Of a DNA stretch of 19,835 nucleotides, positions 11,902 to 18,273 are shown piece after piece. The notes under the pieces were generated by a model. The model was not told where the DNA came from, did not search any database, and worked only from the letters and a program-made list of their open reading frames with translations. How positions within the stretch are numbered: the stretch's first letter is position 1; every line of letters begins with the position of its first letter. Source of the DNA: an uncultured Bacillota bacterium (GTDB lineage Bacteria > Bacillota > Dehalobacteriia > UBA4068 > UBA4997); NCBI GenBank assembly GCA_948907985.1, contig CAQWMM010000035.1, positions 1-19,835 of the forward strand. Reading direction: 5' to 3'. Made by a program: the position numbers and the translations under genes.

Positions 11902-13479
11902 GTGAGTATGAGAGAAAAGCTGGCCCAGGCCGGCTACATCAATTTGGGCGAGATTTTTGATAATTTATCACCGGCGCTGCTGGTGGAACAGGCCTTGAGC
12001 CGGGGCGAGGGCGTGCTTTCCAGCACTGGCGCACTGGCGGTGGAAACCGGTAAATATACCGGCCGCTCGCCGGAAGACCGTTTTGTGGTGGAGGACGAAA
12101 CCACCAAAGATACCGTTGATTGGGGCAAAATTAACAAACCTTTCTGCCCCAAGGCTTTTGAGGCTTTGCGCAGCCGTCAAAAGGCTTATCTGGAGGGCCG
12201 CGACGTCTTTATTTTTGACGGCTATATTGGCGCGGACGAGGAATATCGGATTCCGGTGCGGGTGATTAACGAATACGCCTGGCAGAATCTGTTTATTCAT
12301 CATTTACTGCGCCGTCCGACTAAGGAAGAGCTGGCCAATTTTGAACCGGAGGTTACTTTGGTTTGCACTCCTGGTTTTAAGGCGATCCCGGAATTGGATA
12401 AAACCAACTCGGAAGCGTTCATTATCCTGAATTTCACCAGCAAAGAGATTTTGATTGGCGGTGCCTCTTACGCTGGCGAGATGAAAAAATCCTGCTTTAG
12501 CTATATGAACTATATGATGCCGGAACGCGGCGTTTGCCCGATGCACTGTTCGGCTAATATTGGCGCCGATGGCTCCACCGCTTTGTTCTTCGGCCTTTCC
12601 GGTACTGGCAAAACAACCCTTTCCGCTGATCCGCAGCGTCAGCTTATTGGCGATGATGAACATGGCTGGTCGGAAAAAGGCGTATTCAATTTTGAAGGCG
12701 GCTGCTATGCCAAGGCTATCAAGCTGTCCCGCGAGGGCGAGCCGCAAATTTGGAACGCCATCAAATTTGGCGCGGTAATTGAAAATGTGGTGATGAATCC
12801 GGAAACTCGTTTGGCGGATTATGATGACGACAGCCTGACCGAGAATATTCGCACCGGCTATCCGGTTGATTATATTCCGGACGCGGTTCTTTCCGGCAAG
12901 GGCGGTCAGCCCAAGGCAATTATCTTCCTGACAGCCGACGCTTTCGGTGTTCTGCCGCCGGTGGCTAAGCTGGATCGTAATCAGGCCAGCTACTATTACC
13001 TTTCCGGTTACACCAGCAAGCTGGCTGGCACCGAGCGCGGCATCACCGAGCCGCAGGCCACTTTCTCCGCCGGTTTTGGCGCGCCCTTTTTGCCCAGAGC
13101 CGTTGGCGAATATGCGGAGTTGCTGCGCGCTAACATTGCCAAATACGGTACCGAGGTTTATATGCTGAACACCGGTTGGACCGGCGGCCCCTACGGCGTT
13201 GGTTCCCGTATGAAGCTGGCCTATACTCGCGCAATGGTTACAGCGGCCTTAAACGGCGAGCTGGCCAATGTGGAATATGAAACAGATCCGATTTTTGGTT
13301 TGGCCGTACCGAAGACCTGCCCGAACGTGCCGGCAGAGGTGCTTAATCCGCGCAACACCTGGGCTGATAAAGCGGCTTACGACGAATCAGCCAAAAAGCT
13401 GGCGGCGCTGTTTGTGGAGAATTTCAAAACCTACCACGGCGTAGACGCTGATATTCTGGCGGCTGGCCCCGGCAAGTAA
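11902..13479 (+). CDS. pckA: Phosphoenolpyruvate carboxykinase (ATP)
   Basis: The enzyme interconverts oxaloacetate + ATP and PEP + CO2 + ADP, linking C4-acid catabolism with gluconeogenesis. The length of about 525 residues is typical of the ATP class. Visible motifs are G-K-Y-T-G-R-S-P-E-D-R-F near residue 52, M-H-C-S-A-N-I-G, the kinase-1a P-loop F-G-L-S-G-T-G-K-T-T-L-S-A-D (about 230-243), G-D-D-E-H-G-W for Mg/Mn binding, and G-W-T-G-G-P-Y-G-V-G-S-R-M near the adenine site. Start choice is uncertain: GTG 11902 has the best spacing to AAGGGGGA, while ATG 11896 is only 1 nt from it and ATG 11908 is far. It ends at a strong terminator. With the SLC13 transporter it suggests use of succinate or related acids for biosynthesis. 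Confidence 0.97.
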   Translation: MSMREKLAQAGYINLGEIFDNLSPALLVEQALSRGEGVLSSTGALAVETGKYTGRSPEDRFVVEDETTKDTVDWGKINKPFCPKAFEALRSRQKAYLEGRDVFIFDGYIGADEEYRIPVRVINEYAWQNLFIHHLLRRPTKEELANFEPEVTLVCTPGFKAIPELDKTNSEAFIILNFTSKEILIGGASYAGEMKKSCFSYMNYMMPERGVCPMHCSANIGADGSTALFFGLSGTGKTTLSADPQRQLIGDDEHGWSEKGVFNFEGGCYAKAIKLSREGEPQIWNAIKFGAVIENVVMNPETRLADYDDDSLTENIRTGYPVDYIPDAVLSGKGGQPKAIIFLTADAFGVLPPVAKLDRNQASYYYLSGYTSKLAGTERGITEPQATFSAGFGAPFLPRAVGEYAELLRANIAKYGTEVYMLNTGWTGGPYGVGSRMKLAYTRAMVTAALNGELANVEYETDPIFGLAVPKTCPNVPAEVLNPRNTWADKAAYDESAKKLAALFVENFKTYHGVDADILAAGPGK

Positions 13480-13528
13480 TCATATAGTAAATATCAGCCG
13501 GCACTGGCGGCTGTTGATGAGTGAAATA

Positions 13529-13568
13529 AAAAGCAAGCTTGCATAAGATTAAATGCGGGCTTGCTTTT
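13529..13568 (+). terminator. Terminator of pckA
   Basis: AAAAGCAAGC and GCTTGCTTTT form a 10-bp stem, with an inner GCAT/ATGC stem in the loop, about 50 bp after the pckA stop. The T run follows. Confidence 0.88.
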
Positions 13569-13586
13569 ATAATTTATTTGTGTTAA

Positions 13587-13592
13587 TATATT
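13587..13592 (+). promoter_or_regulatory. Weak -10 of the second M-F-W peptide gene
   Basis: TATATT lies just before the 5' block (from about 13599) that is repeated, inverted, at the start of the antitoxin RNA. No consensus -35 is present, so the toxin promoter seems weaker than the antitoxin promoter. Confidence 0.35.
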
Positions 13593-13662
13593 AAACAGAA
13601 AAGAGAATATTCGTTCAATATGCGGCTGCCCCTTGAGGAACCACAACGTTTTTAACGAAGTG

Positions 13663-13711
13663 CAGAGGGGGTGCCTTATCCTCCCTCTCGCTTACATAGG
13701 AGCAGGGGAGG
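13663..13711 (+). promoter_or_regulatory. mRNA leader switch of the second M-F-W gene
   Basis: Segment A is CAGAGGGG (13663-13670). Segment B is CCTCCCTCT (13680-13688). Segment C is the ribosome site GGGGAGG (13705-13711). AGAGGG of A pairs with CCCTCT of B, or CCTCCC of B pairs with GGGAGG of C, but not both. The antitoxin RNA contains CCCCTCTG (13864-13857), perfectly complementary to A. The same A-B-C order is present at 6318-6368. Confidence 0.62.
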
Positions 13712-13718
13712 TGTTGCA

Positions 13719-13814
13719 ATGTTTTGGATAAGTATTGCTGCTTTAATTATGCAGGCTGTTCAGCTTGGCATACAGGTGGTTGATTTTTTGAAGAACATAA
13801 GCAAAAATAAGTAG
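13719..13814 (+). CDS. Small membrane peptide, putative type I toxin (M-F-W family)
   Basis: This is a 31-residue peptide beginning M-F-W-I-S-I-A-A and ending K-N-I-S-K-N-K: one hydrophobic helix (about residues 2-24) and a basic tail. It is the same length as, and clearly homologous to, the peptide at 6215-6310 (shared M-F-W, M-Q-A-[VI]-Q-L-G-[IV]-Q). GGGGAGG lies 7 nt before the ATG. It is transcribed toward an antisense RNA at 13808-13889 whose terminator stem (TAGCCGCG/CGCGGCTA) begins inside the stop codon, exactly as at 6215. The module sits between the pckA terminator and the Bce-type operon as a self-contained insert of about 340 bp. Confidence 0.76.
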   Translation: MFWISIAALIMQAVQLGIQVVDFLKNISKNK

Positions 13815-13889
13815 CCGCGCCTCTCGCCAAAAGATCGCGGCTATTTATTAGCTAATCAGAGGGGCAGACGTTGAGAACGAATACCTCTT
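13808..13889 (-). ncRNA. Antitoxin RNA convergent with the second M-F-W peptide gene
   Basis: A predicted RNA of about 80 nt starts near 13889 on the minus strand and ends at the hairpin TAGCCGCG/CGCGGCTA (13812-13843), then TTATTTTT. It contains CCCCTCTG complementary to leader segment A of the peptide mRNA (13663-13670), with partial extension beyond. Its 5' block, AAAAGAGGTATTCGTTC, is nearly the same sequence as the 5' block of the toxin mRNA (about 13599-13616), so the two ends of the module form an inverted repeat. Confidence 0.7.
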
Positions 13890-13895
13890 TTCTTT

Positions 13896-13924
13896 ATTAT
13901 ATGTGAAAACAGCTAAAAAGTCAA
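13896..13924 (-). promoter_or_regulatory. Promoter of the second M-F-W antitoxin RNA
   Basis: On the minus strand TTGACT (13919-13924) and TATAAT (13896-13901) are 17 bp apart. Confidence 0.83.
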
Positions 13925-13953
13925 TATCAAAATTAAGGTTAATTTTACCGAAC

Positions 13954-13969
13954 CTTACAAAAATGTAAG
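13954..13969. promoter_or_regulatory. BceR-type operator upstream of the ABC transporter genes
   Basis: CTTACA-AAAA-TGTAAG is a perfect 6-bp inverted repeat with a 4-bp spacer. It contains TTACA-N4-TGTAA, which fits the TNACA-N4-TGTAA consensus known for BceR-like response regulators of peptide-antibiotic detoxification modules. It lies about 50 bp before the -10 and 110 bp before the transporter start. Confidence 0.75.
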
Positions 13970-14019
13970 ACTGGCAGGAAAAATGCAAGGTAAAACCTCT
14001 GGAATGGGCAATTTGGCTG

Positions 14020-14028
14020 TGCTACAAT
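14020..14028 (+). promoter_or_regulatory. Extended -10 promoter of the Bce-type operon
   Basis: TG-C-TACAAT with a poor -35 (TGGAAT) is consistent with a promoter needing activation from the operator at 13954-13969. Confidence 0.55.
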
Positions 14029-14078
14029 AAGGATGTAGGGCAGCAAGTGTATAGTTGCGAAAACAGAAAGGAGTTATT

Positions 14079-14861
14079 ATGTCAATTTTAGAGGTAAACA
14101 ATTTGCAAAAGATTTACACCACTCGTTTTGGCGGGCAAAAGGTGGAGGCGCTGCAAAGCGTCAGTTTCAAGGTGGAAAAAGGCGAGTGGGTGGCCATTAT
14201 GGGCGAAAGCGGCAGCGGCAAAACCACTTTGCTGAATATGGTGGCGGCGTTGGACCGGCCAACCGGCGGCGCGGTGCTGCTGGAGGGCAAAAACCTGGCG
14301 CAGATTAAGGAAAGCAGCATTGCCGCTTTTCGGCGGGATAATCTGGGCTTTGTTTTTCAGGACTGCAACCTGCTGGATACTTTCTCGCTGGCGGATAATA
14401 TTTTTCTGCCGCTGGTGTTGGCGGCCATGCCCTATAAGGAGATGGCGGCGCGGCTTGTACCGCTGGCCCGGCGGCTGGGCATTGAGGGATTACTAGCCAA
14501 ATATCCTTACGAGGTGTCCGGCGGGCAAAAACAACGGGCGGCGGTGGCCCGGGCGCTGATAACCAACCCGCGGCTGGTGCTGGCCGATGAGCCAACCGGC
14601 GCGCTGGATTCTAAAGCGGCGGATGAACTTCTGGAGCTTTTCCGGCAGATTAATGAAAGCGGCCAGACAATTCTGTTGGTAACGCACTCGGTGAAGGCGG
14701 CCAGCTATGCCGGGCGGGTGCTGTTTATTAAGGACGGCCGGGTGTTCCACCAGCTTTACCGGGCCGAGCAGTCGCGGCAGCAGTTTTATCAGAAGATTAC
14801 CGAGGCGCTGACGCTGTTAACCAGCGAGGGTGGCCTGACGGAAAAGGGCGGTGTGGACTAA
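14079..14861 (+). CDS. bceA: ABC transporter ATP-binding protein, BceA type
   Basis: This 260-residue ATPase belongs to the MacB/BceA class. It has Walker A G-E-S-G-S-G-K-T (residues 42-49), the signature V-S-G-G-Q-K-Q-R, Walker B L-V-L-A-D-E-P-T-G-A-L-D and the H-loop T-H-S. It would work at the membrane with the BceB-like permease encoded next, whose start overlaps this stop by 1 nt (TAATG), showing translational coupling. BceAB-type transporters remove or sense cell-wall-active peptides such as bacitracin and nisin. AAAGGAG precedes ATG 14079 by 8 nt; a TTG start at 14055 would enclose the ribosome site. No sensor kinase or response regulator is adjacent. The ligand cannot be inferred, so the gene symbol denotes type only. 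Confidence 0.92.
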   Translation: MSILEVNNLQKIYTTRFGGQKVEALQSVSFKVEKGEWVAIMGESGSGKTTLLNMVAALDRPTGGAVLLEGKNLAQIKESSIAAFRRDNLGFVFQDCNLLDTFSLADNIFLPLVLAAMPYKEMAARLVPLARRLGIEGLLAKYPYEVSGGQKQRAAVARALITNPRLVLADEPTGALDSKAADELLELFRQINESGQTILLVTHSVKAASYAGRVLFIKDGRVFHQLYRAEQSRQQFYQKITEALTLLTSEGGLTEKGGVD

Positions 14862-16957
14862 TGCGCGGTTTTGCTTTTTACACCCGCCTGGCCTGGCAGG
14901 GCATTACCAAAAACGCCCGGGTATATCTGCCCTATATTTTTACCTGCGTTGGTATGGTGATGATGTATTACATTGTGGGGGCGCTGGAAGACAGCAGCGT
15001 TGTAGCGGAAATGCGCGGCGGCGACACGGTGCAGCAAATCCTTAGTCTGGGCGAGTTGGTGGTGGGGTTTTTCTCGCTGTTGTTTCTGCTTTATACCAAC
15101 TCTTTTTTGTTGCGGCGGCGCAAAAAGGAATTTGGTCTGTATAATATGCTGGGCATGAGCAAGCGCAATCTGGCCTGGGTGCTGCTGATTGAAAATCTGC
15201 TGGTGGCGGCGTTGTCGCTGGCCGGCGGTTTGGGGTTGGGCGTGGTTTTCAGCAAGCTGGCCGAGCTTTCTTTAAGCCGTTTGCTGGCCGCCGGCCCCAG
15301 CCTGGTCTTTGAAATTTCGCTTGTGGCAATTTGCAAATGCCTGACGCTCTACGGGTTGATTTTTCTGCTGCTGTTGGCTAATTCTCTGCGCCAGGTGCAT
15401 ATGGCGCGGCCGGTGGAGCTGCTGCGCGCGCCCAATTTTGGCGAACGGCCGCCCCGCGCTAACTGGCTGCTGGCGGTTTTGGGGCTGGTGCTGCTGGCGG
15501 CGGCTTATTGGCTGGCGGCCACGATTAAAGATCCGATTGTGGCGCTGCTGCTGTTCTTTGGCGCGGCGATTATGGTGATTATCGCTACCTACCTGCTGTT
15601 TATGGCCGGTTCGGTGGCTTTGTGCCGGCTGCTGCAAAAAAATAAAAAGTTCTATTACCAAACCCGCCATTTTGTGGCCACCGGCAATATGCTTTTTCGG
15701 ATGCGGCGCAACGGCGCCGGCCTGGCCTCGATTTGTATTCTCTCCACCATGGTTTTGGTGATGATCTCCACCACCGGCTGCCTGTTTTGGGGCAAGGACG
15801 CGGCGCTGCTCCAGCGCTATCCCCAGGATATGATTTTCTCGGTGCATAACCTCTATGATCCGGATAATGAAGACGGCAGTTATTATGCCAACCGGCGGCA
15901 GGCGGCGGAAACCTACCGCGGGCTGATTGACGCGGAGCTGGCGGCGCGGGGCTGGCGGGCGGACAATCGGCTGGATTTTGAGTATTTGGAGGTGGCGGCC
16001 TTTGAGTGCGAGGGCGAACTGACCTTTGAGGCTCCCGGCAACGAGTTTGCCGAAATGCTGCAAATGCCGGATATAACCGAGGTGCGTTTTATCACGGTGG
16101 CCGATTATAATAAGAATTTTGGCATGGAGTTGCAGCTGGCCCCGGATGAGGTTTATGTCGGCGAGAACAGCCGTTTCCCCTATACCTGGCTGAATTTGTC
16201 TTTCCCCCAGGTGGAGGCCCTGCCCAATTATCGGGTTATGGGCGCGCTGCCCGGGCTGGACGGGGTGCTGGGCAGCAGCGAGGCCGTCGGCCGCAGCCTG
16301 TGGGTGGTGCTGCCGGATATAGCCGATATGCAGGAAATTTGCCGGGTGCAGCGTCAGGTTTATGATTATTACTCGTTTATCAACTGGTATTATGCCTTTG
16401 ACCTGCCGGCGGAACTGAAAGACGACTCCGAACAGAGTATGGATCTGGTTAGAAGCGTCTGGGGGCAGATTGAAGAAATGGAGCAGGCGGCCAAGGCGGC
16501 CGGCGGGGACGCTCCGCCGCCGTTTCACTATGATGTGCGCAGCGCGGAAAAGGATTGGTTCTTCAGCATGAACAGCGGCCTGTTCTTCCTGGCGATTGTT
16601 TTAGCGCTGGTGTTTGTGGCCGGGGCGCTGCTGATTATGTATTATAAGCAGCTGATCGAGGGCTACGAGGATCAGGCCGCCTTTGGGATATTGCGCAAGC
16701 TGGGCATGACGGCGCGGGAAATCCGGCGCAGCGTTAACTGGCAGACGTTGATTTTGTTCTTTTTGCCGCTGCTGATGGCCGGGCTGCATTTGGTTTTCGC
16801 TTTCCCGATGCTCTCTCTGCTGATTATTCCCTTTGGGATTACGGATATGGCGTTGTTAACCAAAATCTGCGTTTGTTGTTATGGCGCTTTCGCTCTGTTT
16901 TACGTTTTAGCTTATTTGATTACGGCCCGGCTGTATTATCGTATCGTTACCGCCTGA
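14861..16957 (+). CDS. bceB: ABC transporter permease, BceB type (FtsX domains)
   Basis: This is a 698-residue permease. It has one N-terminal helix (about 18-40), three helices (about 65-170, first FtsX unit), further helices to about residue 305, a large extracellular domain (about 310-565), and three C-terminal helices (second FtsX unit, with L-R-K-L-G-M-T-A-R-E-I). This is the ten-helix BceB layout with the ligand-binding domain between helices 7 and 8; BceB proteins average about 650 residues, so the outer domain is slightly large. K-E-F-G-L-Y-N-M-L-G-M-S near residue 88 is the conserved coupling segment. It is translationally coupled to the ATPase gene. The extracellular domain is acidic and Tyr-rich, which may bear on its cationic peptide ligand (inference). 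Confidence 0.92.
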   Translation: MRGFAFYTRLAWQGITKNARVYLPYIFTCVGMVMMYYIVGALEDSSVVAEMRGGDTVQQILSLGELVVGFFSLLFLLYTNSFLLRRRKKEFGLYNMLGMSKRNLAWVLLIENLLVAALSLAGGLGLGVVFSKLAELSLSRLLAAGPSLVFEISLVAICKCLTLYGLIFLLLLANSLRQVHMARPVELLRAPNFGERPPRANWLLAVLGLVLLAAAYWLAATIKDPIVALLLFFGAAIMVIIATYLLFMAGSVALCRLLQKNKKFYYQTRHFVATGNMLFRMRRNGAGLASICILSTMVLVMISTTGCLFWGKDAALLQRYPQDMIFSVHNLYDPDNEDGSYYANRRQAAETYRGLIDAELAARGWRADNRLDFEYLEVAAFECEGELTFEAPGNEFAEMLQMPDITEVRFITVADYNKNFGMELQLAPDEVYVGENSRFPYTWLNLSFPQVEALPNYRVMGALPGLDGVLGSSEAVGRSLWVVLPDIADMQEICRVQRQVYDYYSFINWYYAFDLPAELKDDSEQSMDLVRSVWGQIEEMEQAAKAAGGDAPPPFHYDVRSAEKDWFFSMNSGLFFLAIVLALVFVAGALLIMYYKQLIEGYEDQAAFGILRKLGMTAREIRRSVNWQTLILFFLPLLMAGLHLVFAFPMLSLLIIPFGITDMALLTKICVCCYGAFALFYVLAYLITARLYYRIVTA

Positions 16958-16985
16958 TTTTTTGTTGATAGTGTAAAAAATATAA

Positions 16986-17021
16986 AAATACCGCAAGATT
17001 TTATGGGAAAAAACGGTATTT
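16986..17021 (+). terminator. Possible terminator after the Bce-type operon
   Basis: AAATACCG and CGGTATTT pair over a 20-nt loop, 29 bp after the permease stop. The downstream sequence TATAG is not a real T run, so it may be a weak terminator or processing stem. Confidence 0.4.
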
Positions 17022-17077
17022 ATAGTAAAGAAAGAAAATTGTGATAAAAATAGTTGTGTAAAGTTGAGGTGAACGAG

Positions 17078-17809
17078 ATGAAGAAACTGTATCGGGTTGG
17101 CAGAACATTAGTATTGGCCGTTATTTGTGTGGGCCTGTTGATCTGCGGCGGTTTTACCTGGCAGGGCTGGCAGCTGTATCAGGAGGCGCTGGCGGAGCGT
17201 CCGCTGGAGGAGGTTGTGGCCGAAGCCAGGCTGGCAGAACATTATACCCGCCTGGAGCAGCTGCCGGAGTTTTATCTGGATGCTGTTGTGGCGGTGGAAG
17301 ACCGGCGGTTTTATGAGCATGACGGCGTTGATCCGATTTCTATCTGCCGGGCCGTTTACGCCGATTTAAAAGCCGGCGCTTTTGTGGAGGGCGGCAGTAC
17401 CATTACGCAGCAACTGGCCAAAAATTTGTACTTTACGCAGGAGAAAAAGCTGGAGCGCAAAATCGCAGAGGTTTTTGTGGCCTGGGATTTGGAACAACTT
17501 TGCGATAAGGACGAAATTTTGGAGCTTTATGTGAACGATATTTATTTTGGCGCGGGTTACTACTGCATCTATGACGCGGCCGAGGGTTATTTTAATAAAA
17601 CGCCTCAAGAATTGTCCGAGGCGGAGTGCGCTTTGCTGGCTGGTCTGCCCAACGCGCCCAGCGTCTACAATCCCAAGAAAAATCCGGAGTTGGCGGCGCA
17701 GCGCCAGCAGCAGGTTTTAAGGTGTATGGTCAACTGCAAAATGCTGACGCCGGAGGAGGCCAGCAATATGGTGATTTTGGCGCAGCTTTTGGATAGTGCG
17801 GCTTATTGA
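17078..17809 (+). CDS. Monofunctional peptidoglycan glycosyltransferase (GT51)
   Basis: The 243-residue protein has one N-terminal membrane helix (about residues 10-28) and an outward-facing GT51 domain. It polymerises lipid II into glycan strands. Motifs appear in the order expected: A-V-E-D-R-R-F-Y-E-H-D-G (catalytic Glu74), G-G-S-T-I-T-Q-Q-L-A-K-N, R-K-I-A-E, E-L-Y-V-N-D-I-Y-F-G, and A-L-L-A-G-L-P-N-A-P. It ends soon after the domain, with no transpeptidase part, so it is MtgA/Mgt-like rather than a class A PBP. The start at ATG 17078 follows GAGGTG by 7 nt; a GTG at 17054 lacks a site. It is separate from the Bce-type operon by about 120 bp. Confidence 0.93.
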   Translation: MKKLYRVGRTLVLAVICVGLLICGGFTWQGWQLYQEALAERPLEEVVAEARLAEHYTRLEQLPEFYLDAVVAVEDRRFYEHDGVDPISICRAVYADLKAGAFVEGGSTITQQLAKNLYFTQEKKLERKIAEVFVAWDLEQLCDKDEILELYVNDIYFGAGYYCIYDAAEGYFNKTPQELSEAECALLAGLPNAPSVYNPKKNPELAAQRQQQVLRCMVNCKMLTPEEASNMVILAQLLDSAAY

Positions 17810-17824
17810 TTTTCGATGTATACA

Positions 17825-17854
17825 AACAGCGCTGGCTGACTGGCCGGCGCTGTT
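17825..17854 (+). terminator. Terminator between the convergent glycosyltransferase and lipoprotein genes
   Basis: AACAGCGC and GCGCTGTT form an 8-bp stem with an inner GG/CC pair. GATTTTCTGTTTT follows on the plus strand, 15 bp after the glycosyltransferase stop. Confidence 0.72.
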
Positions 17855-17865
17855 GATTTTCTGTT

Positions 17866-18156
17866 TTACATATCTGCGGTTACGTTGTTGGTACCGGTGG
17901 CGCCGTTGCCCGTCAGTCCGCCGTTGGGATAATAGCCCATCGTGCCGTTGCCGCCGTTGGAGCGGCTGGAGCCGTTGGTGGCACCGGTGTAGCCGGAGTT
18001 GACGCCGTTGCTGGTGCCGGTGGAGCCATAGCCGGAATAGCTGGTGGGCGTGCCGGTGGTGCCGTTGCCGGTGCTGCCGGTTTTGCTATTGCTGCAGCCG
18101 GCCAGAGTGCTCATAAGCAACAGGGCAGCGGCCATAAGATAAGCAAATCTTTTCAT
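17866..18156 (-). CDS. Small Gly/Ser/Thr/Asn-rich lipoprotein, function unknown
   Basis: The 96-residue precursor has a lipoprotein signal: M-K-R-F, a hydrophobic stretch, and the lipobox L-A-G-C with Cys21 to be lipidated. The mature 76 residues are low-complexity, built from Gly, Ser, Thr and Asn with scattered Tyr, and include N-G-G-N-G-T-M-G-Y-Y and similar loose repeats. No domain is visible. This suggests a flexible surface tether or linker-like protein rather than an enzyme. GGAGGAAG lies 6-8 nt before ATG 18156; upstream in-frame starts up to 18264 are poorer and would bury the signal. TATACT at about 18224 on the minus strand is a possible -10. A short CTAAC-AACA-GTTAG hairpin lies in the leader. 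Confidence 0.78.
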   Translation of the reverse strand: MKRFAYLMAAALLLMSTLAGCSNSKTGSTGNGTTGTPTSYSGYGSTGTSNGVNSGYTGATNGSSRSNGGNGTMGYYPNGGLTGNGATGTNNVTADM

Positions 18157-18273
18157 TTTAACTTCCTCCAATATATAAAAAATTTTTCTAACTGTTGTTA
18201 GTATGCAGCTTTTTGGAGAAAGTATAAGATGAATTTTTTTCCTTTTTAAAGTTAAGTTTTTCAATATTAAAAA

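Noticed and set aside
15272..16528. 418-codon open frame opposite the BceB-like permease
   Set aside because: It is rich in His, Gln and Arg from GC-biased third positions of the real gene, has no ribosome site and no recognisable domain.
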